Positions 49,201 through 60,489 of a stretch of DNA of 64,000 nucleotides are shown piece after piece; within the stretch, counting starts at the first letter, position 1, and every line of letters starts with the position of its first letter. Under the pieces are notes generated by a model that made no database searches, was not told the DNA's origin, and saw only the letters and a list, made by a program, of their open reading frames with translations. The position numbers were made by a program, and so were the translations under genes. The stretch comes from Branchiostoma floridae (Eukaryota > Chordata > Leptocardii > Amphioxiformes > Branchiostomatidae): positions 11,425,273-11,489,272 of the forward strand of contig NC_049989.1 in the NCBI RefSeq assembly GCF_000003815.2, written 5' to 3'.

Positions 49201-51586
49201 GCTAAAATTAGAACATGGGGATTGGCACATTGAGTTAGCTCTGATTGGCTGCTGAGGAAATGTAATTACTCTTGGCTGTCTCTTTCATGGTACCAGCCCA
49301 GCATCTGTCACTGTCTGCTCTGAATTAGGCAGATAACTTAGATCGATAGAAAGAGAGGTTTCTATATAGATTAAGTCAGTAAGTACCCATTATGTACAAG
49401 ATGCTGGTACATTCGTGTATAGCATATTTGTGCAGAATATATTGGCAAAAATACTGTACCACTCTTTTTGATATCTGCACTTTGATACATAATTTTGATA
49501 TTATGTCAGATCGTATATTCTGTCATATAAAATATGAGAACTATAGTCAAAGCAGTTGCTGGGCAGACTGATACCACTTTTTCCTCCCACAAAAACATAC
49601 ATGACACACATTTGTGTCACTTGTACAATTATATTTGGTATGTGGGTAGATGTTGATGAGACGGGGAAACGATTAGATTTTGGGCCCCCTAGCAGCTTGT
49701 TACGATATCATTGTAAGTGGAATCATATCTATAATAATTTGCTTTTGTCATGTTTGCATAGACAATGAAAAGCAAAAATTCTAAAAGTAAAATGTGGTGA
49801 GATAATATAGTTATGCAAACATCATAATCACTGATATGGCAAAGTGTAAAATGCTGCATTCCTTTCAATCATAATTCATATCCTTCTATTGGGCTTTGTC
49901 CAGCATTTTGTCTCATATACACACTTCTTGTTTGTGTCACACACATGTTTATGATCAATACATCAATGCCTTTGAGAGTTATGCTGTCCATCCACACAGT
50001 ATGGTTATAATACTTAATCATTCTCGCAATCTGTCAACATCTAAGACCTATTTCTTGGGTTTTTCAGGATCACAAGTACGAGAACATCGAGCGAACGGCG
50101 CAGAACTTGGCAGAACAGGCGCAGGAGTTGGCCTTTGACCCAGAGTACATGTCACCCTTCGCCACAGAAGCACAGCAGGCTGGGATAGATGTCAAAGGTT
50201 TGTCAGCTTGACAACTTTCTTTGGGAATTTTTGGCTATTCCATTTTAGAAACCAGACGGGGGCAGTTTTTTTGTCTATGATACAATTACAAGGGCTTTAT
50301 ATTTGAGAGGACTGGTAATTTTAAAAAAGGTTTTCCAATTTGTTGTGAAGAAGAGTAGGGTTGGCCCAGTGTGCTTGGCTAAAACATCCAAGCCATAGCA
50401 TTTCGCTACTACTAGCAAAGAAAAAAGTGCCATACTTTATCCTCAGTCAGGTTTCACAGCTTTATTATTTTTACTTTTATCTTTGCAACAATTTGTTTTT
50501 GACTGTATATTACTGATGAATGCTGAAAGCTGATTTAGCCTTAAAAAGTTTGACCCCTAAAATCCAAACATGAACTTGTTCCGCCTTTATGACCCCTAAA
50601 ATTTGAACATGAACTTGATCTAAAACAGTTTCCCTCTGACATTTGCAACTTGATCTTGCAGCTGTTGCTCTGACAATCCTGTAGGTCAACTGGTTTATCT
50701 CCTTATAGCACTAAGGGGAAATCATTGTCAACTTAGTGATAAATAATTCCCCTGTAATACTGACAGATATGTCCCTGATACTACTTCTACTTACTGTTAA
50801 TCAAGGGCTCTGTTCAACATCCTGATATTGACTCTATTCCCAGTTGACTTATAGCATGCTTTGATCTTATTAATCTGGCTGCTTCCCAAATAGTACATGA
50901 GCACAAATTGATGCTTTCCTGTATCGTGATCTTCAGCATTCGTTATCTGTAGATGGAGTGGTGCTTGGGGATTCCACGCATATTAGCCGCTTCGCTTAAC
51001 ATGCTTCTTGATGAAACATTTACAGGGCTCGAAATACTACCTGCAGGTTAGTGCAGGTAAAAATGGAGCTGTGCAGGTTTTTCTGGTCTACCTGCATCTA
51101 ACCTGCACTGGTCCATGTACTGGGTGTTATACATATTAAATGTCTGACTCCAATGATGTAGGTGCATGTGGATTGTTCTTAGCTGCATTGGCTGTTACTG
51201 CCTATAAAGTATAAAAGAAAAGAATACCAATGGTTCCTGAACAATTTTAGTATGATCCATACTTCCTAGATTCAGAGTGGTGCAGGTAAAATTTGTCTGG
51301 TGCAGGTAATTTCTAATGTTACCTGCACCAGTGCAGGTATGCAGAAAGAAGTATTTCGAGCCCTGATTTACCAGGATATTGTCATGGCTGCAATTCAAGA
51401 CAGTTCATTCCCTGCTAGCATTTTATTTTGCATGAATATTTTAAACCCAAAGAAATGACCAAATATTGTTTAAAAAAGCTGTACTATTTTACTAACAAGC
51501 TTTTTTTTCTTGCCTTTTTTTCTGCAGGAGGAAAACCAGATGATATTACGGTGCTGCTGTCAGTGGTCGCTCTGTATGCAGACTAG
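34210..51586 (+). CDS. PPTC7: Mitochondrial PP2C-type protein phosphatase PPTC7
   Basis: PPTC7 is a metal-dependent (PPM/PP2C) serine/threonine phosphatase of mitochondria that affects coenzyme Q synthesis, protein import and mitophagy receptors. Six exons: 34210-34423, 43319-43498, 47792-47990, 48514-48637, 50068-50197, 51528-51586. They total 906 nt in frame, 301 residues (human 304). The N-terminus ([16 protein letters not shown]) is basic and amphipathic, as for a presequence. PP2C motifs are intact: [55 protein letters not shown] and [10 protein letters not shown], with the metal-binding aspartates. The start matches the family's beginning and follows a promoter. Intron 1 is 8.9 kb and, like the other introns, carries several MITEs. 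It lies next to RAD9, as in human, although here both read in the same direction. Confidence 0.97.
34424..37220. other. PPTC7 intron 1, first part
   Basis: No coding frame resembles a known protein, and no repeat with definable ends was seen. Confidence 0.4.
37221..37428. mobile_element. TA-flanked MITE, CTGTAAATGCA family, copy 1
   Basis: Ends CTGTAAATGCA and TGCATTTACAG are flanked by TA (37219-37220 and 37429-37430). Internal blocks such as TTCGCGGTGG and ACCACCGCGAAA are inverted relative to each other, so nearly the whole 208 bp folds back. Tc1/mariner-type MITE. Confidence 0.85.
37431..39131. other. PPTC7 intron 1, middle part
   Basis: AT-rich intron sequence. No feature supported. 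Confidence 0.4.
39132..39450 (+). mobile_element. MITE, CAGGGCTCGAAAT family, copy 4 (5'-truncated)
   Basis: Starts inside the element at TGCAGGTAATATTGAAAATT and ends GCATTTCGAGCCCT. The core and the ACCTGCAC motifs are clear. No target duplication, consistent with loss of the left end. Confidence 0.8.
39510..39584. mobile_element. Partial copy of the CTGTAAATGCA MITE family
   Basis: AACCCACCACAAAAATTTCAACATTTACAGTA resembles the right end of the 37221-37428 element. The left end is missing or decayed. Confidence 0.5.
39585..40879. other. PPTC7 intron 1, third part
   Basis: A 129-codon minus strand frame (39603-39992) has no recognisable domain and no supporting splice context. I do not call it a gene. 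Confidence 0.4.
40880..41213. mobile_element. Decayed copy of the 32101-32969 element family
   Basis: TATCAGAAAACAGATACTAATG (about 40951) matches 32250-32272, and the right end GTTGTCATCAAACCATATAACC followed by AAATGGCCTAA parallels the right end of the Harbinger-like element. The left end is not identifiable. Confidence 0.55.
41214..42657. other. PPTC7 intron 1, fourth part
   Basis: Contains AATCAATCAATCTTTATTGCA (41396-41417), a phrase often found at the 3' ends of LINEs read in reverse, but no adjacent reverse transcriptase remnant. Nothing else supported. Confidence 0.4.
42658..42862. mobile_element. Foldback MITE in PPTC7 intron 1
   Basis: GCTAGTTTAAACCTTTATCT then GGGTAACCTATGTCCG on the left is mirrored on the right as CGGATATAGGTTACCCCAC then GGATAAAGGTGAACTAGC. 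The arms are about 45 bp. No clear target duplication. Confidence 0.75.
44773..44966. mobile_element. TA-flanked MITE, CTGTAAATGCA family, copy 2
   Basis: Ends CTGTAAATG and ATGCATTTACAG, flanked by TA (44771-44772, 44967-44968), with the same TTCGCGGTG / ACCACGAAAAG interior as the copy at 37221. In PPTC7 intron 2. Confidence 0.85.
45751..45951. mobile_element. MITE with GAGGGTCTG ends and 6-bp duplication
   Basis: Ends GAGGGTCTGTATG and CATGCAGACCCTC are inverted repeats with a 6-bp direct duplication CTCAAT (45745-45750 and 45952-45957). The interior repeats CTACGAATTACG. PPTC7 intron 2. Superfamily not assigned. Confidence 0.8.
45958..47791. other. PPTC7 intron 2, last part
   Basis: No feature supported. 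The run near 47440-47650 is T-rich. Confidence 0.4.
48065..48362 (+). mobile_element. MITE, CAGGGCTCGAAAT family, copy 5
   Basis: CAGGGCAGGTAACATTG at the left (the terminal block is deleted) and TATTTCGAGGCCTG at the right, with the usual core. It fills most of the short PPTC7 intron 3, 75 bp after exon 3. Confidence 0.8.
48638..50067. other. PPTC7 intron 4
   Basis: AT-rich intron sequence without a definable repeat or gene. Confidence 0.4.
51023..51365 (-). mobile_element. MITE, CAGGGCTCGAAAT family, copy 6
   Basis: CAGGGCTCGAAATAC and GTATTTCGAGCCCTG ends are flanked by the 5-bp duplication ATTTA (51018-51022 and 51366-51370). Full length, reverse orientation, in PPTC7 intron 5. Confidence 0.9.
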
Positions 51587-54068
51587 TAGGACAATGGGGG
51601 GTGGGGGGTTGTAGCTTGGGTAATGTTATATTTACTTGGTCAAATCAGTCATTTCTTTCAAGTTGTATCCATCTAGATCAACTTCCATTCAATCAGTCCA
51701 ACACCTGAATGTAATTTTCTGTCTAGTCTGTCACAATGTGAGAGCTAGATCTGACACTTCCTGGCTACGGTCAAAAACACAACAAGAAATAACTGTCGGC
51801 AAAAACAAACCATGTCATGTGCAGAAACCTGTACGTATGATATTTGAATCTAAGGGAGGAAAGTTCTCTATCAGATTTGTGTGAATTGGTAGATGGCTTG
51901 TTTGATGACATTGACTGACCTTGTCCAGATGGGTGGGTGTGGGAGGGGGGCAGATTTTTACTGACTTGTGTTTAAGTGTTACAGATTGTACCTTGCAGTG
52001 TCTATCTTCTGCATTTCTGTACATTTATTGTCTGTCTGTATATAAACAGAAGTGACGGGAAGCTTGATATGCTAAGTTTATTTAGCATAATGGTATCTTT
52101 TTTATGTCTTAATTAATTGTATTTCAAGACAAAGTTTCTATAAATGCGTCAGCATAACTACTTGGATATCACTTTTAACCATCCCCTCACGGTGTATAGT
52201 TCACATACATCAAACTATCAACTCTGAAATGTTCAAGGGCCAGTAGTCATTCCTTTAGTCAGTGGAAAGTGACAAGGATTTGAATTAGACAATACTCTCA
52301 AAGAAAGTCCAACAGTCTTGCATCTACACTGTAGTTTTCTTTGAGTATTTTGTACGAAGTTCAGCCTGTTTTACTATGTAAAATGGGCTGTTGGTACTCA
52401 GTGTAGAGTTGCAACATTGAGAGGAAACCAATATTATGTTGAAAAATGATTGAGGAGAAAGAAATTATTACAGTGCCCTGTCAATCAAAGATAGGCTTCT
52501 CCCACTACAAGCTCTCTCTCTCCTCCCAGTTAACCCTCTCCCCACTGAGGATGCATTCATACACTAAAGATGTATTTATTTCAACATATGTCAGTAGGGG
52601 GAAGGTTAAGAAAGAAACCAGGCACTATATGTTCTAACTGAAGGGACGGTTTGTCTTGCCAAAGTCAGAATTGTTATGAATAGTCACTGTTAAGTGCTTT
52701 GGAACCTTAAACAGTATTTGAAGTGTATCGAGGTATACATAAGAAAGTATTGAGTAGCTGTTGCATGACTCTGTGTGTTATACATGTATGCTCCTAGGTA
52801 CTTATTCCTATGTATTTTCCTCTGGTAGTTTTGATTTTAGTTGTTCAGTGGAACAAGACATTTTTGAGGTGGCTTTCTCGTGGAAACTCAATTCTCAATT
52901 GTTCTGTTAATGTTAGAAGGATACAAACATGTGAAGAAGAAAAAGAAGAAAATGACGTCTATGTGAGAAATGCACCAAAGGCATTGACCACTTTTAGCCA
53001 TTGAATGTTATGTAGTTCGTTATGGGTAGCATTTTAGTAAGCTCACATACGACCATAGACAGAAAAGAATGATTTTAGATTTAGTAAATGTAGTAGGAAT
53101 TATTTCACTGTAGAAAGGGCTTGAGAATGACGAAAAAAATGTGACAAAAACGTGTAGGTTTTAGTAGAAACCTGTCACCTAAATATGCACTGTACAGTAC
53201 CAAAGTATTAAGCTGCTGTTGATGTGAAAGGTGTAAATAATAAGAACTGAGAGACCTTTAAGAACATATTTATGTGGACATGAAACGTATCAACATGTAA
53301 GGTAGTGGGCAGGGTGGGACTTAACAATGCAAGTGTAGAAGGAGCGAGAATTGTGCCTAGCTTAGTACTAACATGTTGACCATGTTACACCAGATTTGTG
53401 TTATGAGGGAAAATTCAATTTATTAATATTTCAGCTTTTTCTATGGTAGACATTTCCCTTAGTGGTCTTCTTGTATTATATGTTAAACCCTGTTGTTAGC
53501 TTTTTGAAAATCACATGTTTAAGCTGGGCCAAAGCTGCAGATTATACTTATAGGTGCCAAGAAGTTGTTCAATGTTAACGGATACTAACACTAGTTTGTG
53601 CTTTCTCAAAGTTATTTTTTTTTCTTACATTTTGAGGAACTCAAAGGATGTTTGTCTGATGTTTTGACAAGGAAGATTTGGTTATGATGTTACTTCAGCT
53701 GTTTACAAAGCGTGTTATTGTTGACCGTTAAATTTTGTAGCTACCTGTGGTGAGGAAGGTATAACAAAAATATCCCTGAGAATTTTTCTCTTTAAAGTAA
53801 CATACTTCACTATGTTACCTGATGTATAAACCCTTTGGTCTGTGATGTTTTGTGAAGCTATGACTTTGTCGAATGCCAAATGACCCAAAGGCTGTATTTT
53901 TTAATATGTTTTCTGGACTGAAGCGAGTGGTTTATGATAAGCGGAGATACAGAAATGGCATGGAAGATGGTAATGGCAGTTGGATGTAGAAATGACAAAA
54001 TTTGGGGGTGTCTTCACTGTAGTGCCTGTACGCTTGCACTGCAAGAATGGTACACCCTAGTCCCTTAG

Positions 54069-54326
54069 GAAACCAGTTACCCTGGGGGGGCAGCCGGGAT
54101 TGGGCAGCTAGGACAGTTTATTCGGTGGCCCAATACAGTCTGGCCCGTCGATCTCCTATTAGCGCCCCGGGGAGTTAATGCCCGATGAGGTCCACCTGCC
54201 CAAAAGGGTAGCGATAACTCTTAGCCTAAACTCCCTGGAGCGCTAATGTGAGATCGGAGGGCTGACTGCCTTGGGTCCCGAACATTGGCTACCCGATCCT
54301 GTCTGGTACCCAGGGTAGAAACCAGT
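54069..54326. repeat. GC-rich foldback element
   Basis: The left arm (AACCAGTTACCCTGGG, then GATCTCCTATTAGCGCCCCG and GGGAGTTAATG) is mirrored by AACTCCCTGGAGCGCTAATG, TGAGATC and ACCCAGGGTAGAAACCAG. About 258 bp forms one long imperfect hairpin in otherwise AT-rich DNA. Confidence 0.75.
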
Positions 54327-55349
54327 GGGTATTACCACATCTGGAAAAAGGAATGATGACTTGAGGGGTAAAAAAGAAGTAGACTAAGTTTATGGCAAAG
54401 TCTTACTTCATGTTGAGACAGAGAGAGAGGAAGAAATTATAGGTGATTTCTCGTGTCTGCATTGAGTAGTTTTTGTCAGTTGTACATCATGTACTGCACT
54501 TGTCATCATGTCATGTTTGTCTGTTCTCAGTACTTACGATACCACTGATACTACGTATGTCATGTTTGCAGCACTGCTAGATGGACAACTTACAGCATGT
54601 CTTCAGTACTTCTCGGTTTTGTACATCTCTGCTACACTTTGATTACCGCAGTCTTCTTTGTACGATTGAGGCTATAGACGTGCTTTTGCTTGTTGAGCAG
54701 ATTTTCCTGTCAAAATTGTGAAAAAAGAATTGTGAAATTGGATTCAACTGAAAAAGGTAGTTTTGGGACTCCAGTCAAAAAAAAGGTGGATGGGCAGAAG
54801 CATCCAATGTTGTTCTTTTTTCATCAATGGAAAAGCAGAGGCAACTTTGGTGAACAAATTATTTGGCTGGCCTCACCATAGTTTGGCATGAATATTATGT
54901 GGAAGTTGCTGTGTACATCAGTATTATGCTTGTAAGATACTGCATTCAAATTTACGACTTGTTCATAGTTCATGCTAATTGGCTTAGTGCAATACTGTTC
55001 TGATCATGACTACATCTGCAGTGTAAGACATGCACTCATGTAGTCAACATGATTAGTCCACCCCCCACCCCATAAATTTTATTTTTACACAGAAGAGTTA
55101 TTCCTGGCATGTACATTTTTGCTGAAACCACCCTGGGAAACAATTCCAAACATAACATCTATAGTACAGCTTTGACCAAGTTTCTATTTTGCTGTGTTGT
55201 AATTATTTCTGAACCTTCCCACCACATACAAGGTAATGAACATAGTCGAATGTAGAAGAAGCAGAAATGATCCTCTGACAAACATTGACAAACCGGTGCT
55301 GTATAGGGAGAGTGGAACTTGTCTTTTTTTGTGTATTCAGAGATTTGTA

Positions 55350-55355
55350 AATAAA
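55350..55355 (+). terminator. Polyadenylation signal, probably PPTC7
   Basis: AATAAA followed by a GT/T-rich stretch (TTGTGGATAGTAATGTTTTGTGG), as expected for a cleavage site. Confidence 0.5.
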
Positions 55356-56486
55356 CTTTGTGGATAGTAATGTTTTGTGGTTTCCTTAATTGTGCCTCTT
55401 TATTTTAATGAAATTGCAACAATGCAATACAGTGGTGAGCCCAGGTATAGTATTACTGATTCTAACATACTACAGTTGAGAAGTCACATATAACTTAAGA
55501 CTTAGGTTACAAATACATTCAGAATTGTGGTTTGTTAACAACAATTAGATCTACATTTTTAATGTACTTTATAACTTTCGTCAAAATGTACGTAACGTGT
55601 GCCAACCTAAGTGAGAATGATATGTAATATTTAAACTAAAGGTAGAATGAACATGTAGTATACATTACATTTGAAATTGATTACAAAGAAATACACAGTT
55701 TTGTGAGTATGTAATATATACAACTCACAACTAAACTCTTTGGTACTTTGAACTACATTTTTCATCGTTTTAATTTAAAGAATACATCAAATGCTATTTT
55801 GACAAAGACCAGCAGTGTCCACTCGAAAGTATGTAGAAATTAGAGAAAGACCCAGATTTTGTATCTGAGACTTATATACATATACTTTATTCAGATTGTA
55901 ACAAAACAGTACGTTGTGGACACTAGGCAGCAGGGCTGGTATCGTGGCCACAGACATATAAATATTAAATACAAAATGAACATATATACTAGTAGTGTCA
56001 GGTATTTCACGGACTACGAAAAATTGCATTGCACAACGGACAGCTCAGGCAGCTCTGCAAAACGACTGGCGCGTGGCGGGGTGTGTCGCACATGGGTCCC
56101 CTAATTGTAAAACATGCCGCGCTCCGCCCCATGCCCCAGACTATCGAGATGACCGGGAAGTGAACACTTTGAATTTTGAAGTATAAATTGTAAAGATAGA
56201 ATTCCTTCTTATTAAGACAGCTTTTTCAATAAGATTTCAGATACATTTCGTACCCTGGTGGCACAGGTCAGCCACCCTTTTTATTTTTTTGGACGCATTC
56301 AGCTCGGATGAGTGCGTCTTTCCCCAAAACAATGCGTCCGAAAACGCGTCGACGTATGCCTGGCGGGAACGCTAGACTATATACTAGTAGTCGAATAAAA
56401 TAGTTTTTACGTTAAAGACAGGTAAAGCTAACACTGAGACTTAAGACTGACGAAATGAAATAAAATATTTCAGACTGCACTTCAAC
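55356..56486. other. Intergenic DNA
   Basis: No gene. GGACGCATTCAGCTCGGATG and GCGTCTTTCCCC with AATGCGTCCGAAAACGCG (56290-56350) suggest a small GC-rich repeat remnant. Confidence 0.4.
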
Positions 56487-56888
56487 CAGGGGTGGGTACC
56501 GGTACAAAACCGTTTTTTCTCATTGGATCGGTCGAGAAAAACACGGACCTGAAAAATTTCGGTGGACCGGATGTTGGACCGATTGATAAATGAAAAGCCA
56601 TTCACACGTGTTGGGGCTTACCGGTCGATCGAGGAAAATAACAAAAGCGAAGTAGAGTATAGTCTTGCTTCTACCAAGTTTTATGGCTAATCGCACAGAG
56701 ACAGATAGCCTTTGAAGTCGAATACTCCGGAAAACAGATCTCTTTTGACTTTATAGCGAAATGGACCATTGTTTTGAGTATCGTTCATTCACAAGTTTTC
56801 ACATACTGAATCCGGTTCAGGTCCGGACCTGGGCCTGTTCCTCTGGACCTGAACCGGACCTGGATCATCTGTACCGGTACCCACCCTA
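56487..56888. mobile_element. MITE with GGGTGGGTACCGGTAC ends
   Basis: Inverted ends AGGGGTGGGTACCGGTAC and GTACCGGTACCCACCCT. Just inside are GGACCTGAA/GGTCCGGACC repeats in both orientations. This end sequence recalls hAT-type MITEs, but no clear 8-bp duplication was found. Confidence 0.75.
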
Positions 56889-57019
56889 ACCTCAACTACA
56901 GGACATTGCCAACAGGAAGATGCTGTGAAGATGATCCTTAGTCAAACTGACAGAACATGCTCTGACCTCCCTAACGGCGCATGCCCTATCTTGTTGTGAA
57001 TTCCCGCCGCATACTCCAC

Positions 57020-57160
57020 GTCATCGCCAGTCATGTGCCACTGGCGTCACTAGTCCACAGGGCAAACGTCACTCTCTGACGGCTCCTGACGTCACTGGCG
57101 ACGCATAGTTCCTATTTTAAGCCCAGCAAGCTTTACATAGCGTGGTGATAAAATAGCCGA
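57020..57160 (+). promoter_or_regulatory. Possible promoter for the gene at 60490
   Basis: A CRE-like CTGACGTCACTGG (57086-57098) with related GGCGTCACT and AACGTCACT copies upstream, then CCTATTTTAAGCCC as a possible TATA-like element at about 57111. It lies 3.3 kb before the coding exon, which begins right after a splice acceptor and so needs an upstream leader exon. The link is inference. Confidence 0.3.
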
Positions 57161-60100
57161 CCCGAGGCGTTTGAATTCTGCAGTTTTGTGTTACTCAGTT
57201 ATGCAGACCTTAGCTTAGGACAGAGTGATGCAGTCGACCCCGGTTATGATGCATCCGTTACGTTGTTTCTATGTAGATGCAAATCTAAAGGCTTTGGCCA
57301 CAAGCCATATTAATGTTTAACAGGGAAAACTACAAAGTAAAACGCAAAGAGGAATACCGGAAGCATAAAAATGCATACTAACATACGAGGTTTGAATATG
57401 AAGAGAGAGTGTCTAGAAAGCTCACAAAAAGTAGCATACTTTCATTGTGTGAAAAGGTTAAATTCTTCTTCATATAAAAATACATGTAGTACCCGGTGTA
57501 GCACGTAGAAGGAAGGTTAGAGACTGCAGTATCACCGTGTGCTCAAAACGTGCCCTATCCATCCAGCCAGGGGACTTTCTTATATATAGTGACTGCGTTT
57601 GAAACCACCAATCCGTCGGACAAACACTGCAACTTTATCCCTTGCCTTTCTATCATAGTAACAGATACAGAACGTAATCAAAAGTTAATTAATCATAAGT
57701 TACAACTGCAAAGACGTAACCACAGAAACAACATGCAGCTGTGAGTACAATGGAAATGAAAACCGAATGAAACAGCTAGTCTACTAAGGATTACTATAAT
57801 TCGTTTCTACTGATGCTAGTGTTTTGAAAACTGGGAGTCGCTTGCTAAATGTGGCACAATGCTTCATCAAATTCAGTGCCTGAAGTACCTGTCTAATATA
57901 TGATAACTTTCTTGTGACAAGTTGAGAGTTTGGAAAAATGAAATCTTGTCGAATGATGATAAACGGTAGTGTTGATCATGGCCTTGTCAGAAGTCCAGCC
58001 ACTAAGCAGCTCCTCCTGGCGCCAAGTGTTATATTGCACAGTTAGATACTCTACACACTTAACAGAATTTCAAAAGGAAAAATGGAATCTATGGATTGAT
58101 AAACACAAGCACCAAAGCACCAGTGCATCATATATATCAGTTTTAAGTCTTCCTGTTTTAAAACATAGGATTGGATGTGATAGATCTTACATATTTACAT
58201 GGAATATACACTCGGCCACTTGCACTTCTGTTGGTATCATGCGAAAAAAAACCTATGACAATTGCGTTGTTTGGGAGATGTTATAGATGTTACCGTTCTT
58301 TATTATAAACATTCACATGGTTGAAAACGAAGTGAAATAAGACAAAAAAATTAAAACCCCTTTGCGAGCCTTTCGCGATTTCCCCATTCCCAGACAGATC
58401 GAAATTTGGCAATTTGGCGGTCGTCTTGGCCACTTTTCAGGTCGCGGCCGGGAACGGTACTGCAGCTTGGGCTCTGTTAGGGTACATACTCACGTCTTCT
58501 TAAAGGTGAAAATAGACAGGAATTGGGCGTAATGCCAGTAAACACTTCCATATACACATTCAGACCTCTTTATCTTAATTTAGATTGGCATTAGAGACTT
58601 GTAAAAACACAAATTGACATAAAAATGATAAATTGTTTGGCACCGTGCGAAGGATCATATAGCATAGTAACAGCGCCGCCTATATTCGGGTACAAATCAT
58701 TTCGTGTATGTAATGAGCAGTTTAAGGATATATGTGAACATTATCCGCCTTTGTTTGACAACATTTGGCCTTTTACTCAACTGTACGTTCCTCCTCTGAT
58801 ATACTATCATCCGTACACAAGACCATGGTCTGGTGATAGATCAAGGGCTGGTTTACGGAATGCATGACCCGTTCGCAATTTGCCTCAAAGCTTTACGTTG
58901 ACACAAGTCACCTTTTCGTAAAAGAAGAAAATACTTTACACCGTAAAGCACCTTAAATCTACAGTTTTAGACTGCCTGTATATACATGCTGTACCCATGC
59001 ACTGTGACATCACAAAAGACAATGGGTATTCGTCTTTTTAATTGTTACGTTCCATGTTAACTTGTATAATGTTCTGGAACTGTCAATGGACACTTATGAC
59101 GTAACAGAGTGTTCCGAATGTCACAATGCACTGTATGGTTTGTTTTCTTGACTGCGTGTTTGGTCGCGTCGAGCACACAGAGTTACGCATTTACTCTCAT
59201 ACGTGCGTGACAGACAAACATTTGTGAGAAGGAAAGATGTAACCATTTTCTCAGACAAAGTTGGGACATAAGTACAAGTATATTGAGGTAAGTAACGTTA
59301 ATTTTCTAGGCAATGTTCTGTTTGCCTTTGAACGAGATAGCGGTTGAGGTCGCCATACACGGGGTTCGATCGACTCAGACACTAGACAATATTCTTTATA
59401 TCAAGACTTAAATGATCATATTTGATATTCGCACGCTGAACAAAAAACAACAAAACATAACAGTGAATTTAAGCATTCTTGGACTCAAGAAAAATCTTCA
59501 AGCAATGTTTATTTTCTGTCCTTGGGGCCCACACGTGCACGGTGCACGGTGTAGTGTTCTAGAACATCTTTAGAGAATCATGCTCTTTCTAACCCTCACA
59601 AACTTTTATAGTTTCATCTTCTGGGTTCTTCCGTCTTTAATGCGCTTAATTACAGTTGAAAAAAATGTTACAACTTACAAAATTGTCGATTACATTTTTT
59701 CGGATCGAAAAAATCACTATCAAACGCACGTACTGGAACGTTTCGTTCCATTTTTGTCTACTAACAAGGGTATAAATTTTCAATATTGACGTCACGTTAC
59801 AAATATTTCATAAATGAAAATTTTGGTTCAGAGCTATCATTTGAATTATTTTCCTGACATTTGAATTATTTTCCTGAATTACTTTCCTTTCTGTTTCCTG
59901 TGGCCGACATAAAAAAGACCATTCGTCGCAGTACTGTTGAAATAACGTGCTAACTTCTACCTTACTTTGACCTGTCCTTGGTGCTGAAACGGTATTCGTC
60001 CTTCTGTTGTGCTGAAATACAGCAGACATCTATCGGTTTTTATGTTATAAGAACCAGGTGTTGTCAGCACAAAAGATATGTCCTCTGTAAACCCTAGTTA

Positions 60101-60478
60101 AACTTTCTTCTTAGTATCTGATTTGAAGTTGCATGCTTTATAAGGACGATTGTATACAGAGCGAGAAATGCAATGCAAGTATGTCTACAAGAGATAGTTT
60201 AGCATTTAGCTATATTCTGAAGACTTCAATCACATGACCGTTCCCAAAATTAACGATTACTTAGATCCTTAAGGCCTTGTTGGTTAACTTCAACAAGTTA
60301 TCTGGCGTATGAAGTAGTTATTAAAACGTTTAGCTCACATATTAAACTTCAAGCGACTCACGCCATTTCCTGGGGTGGTCTTGCATAACAGTCTACCTTC
60401 TGGCTTGACAAGACAAGTTTGTCTACACTATAACAAACTTAAGAAGAATAGTGACTGAACTTTTTTCTTCATCACAGC
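57161..60478. other. Presumed 5' leader intron or intergenic DNA
   Basis: No repeat with definable ends. A short frame at 58625-58867 (80 codons, aromatic- and proline-rich, with HYPPLFDNIWPFTQLYVPP) looks somewhat protein-like but matches no family I know and has no clear splice or promoter context. GGTGCACGGTGCACGGTG occurs near 59538. Confidence 0.35.
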
Positions 60479-60489
60479 TTCTATCAGTG

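Larger units (their letters stand above)
51587..55355 (+). other. PPTC7: Probable long PPTC7 3' UTR
   Basis: After the TAG at 51584-51586 there are about 3.8 kb without credible frames, ending at an AATAAA at 55350-55355. The stretch is poor in the MITEs that fill neighbouring DNA, except for one foldback repeat at 54069-54326. A long PPTC7 3' UTR would fit the vertebrate gene, but an earlier polyadenylation site cannot be excluded. Confidence 0.5.
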
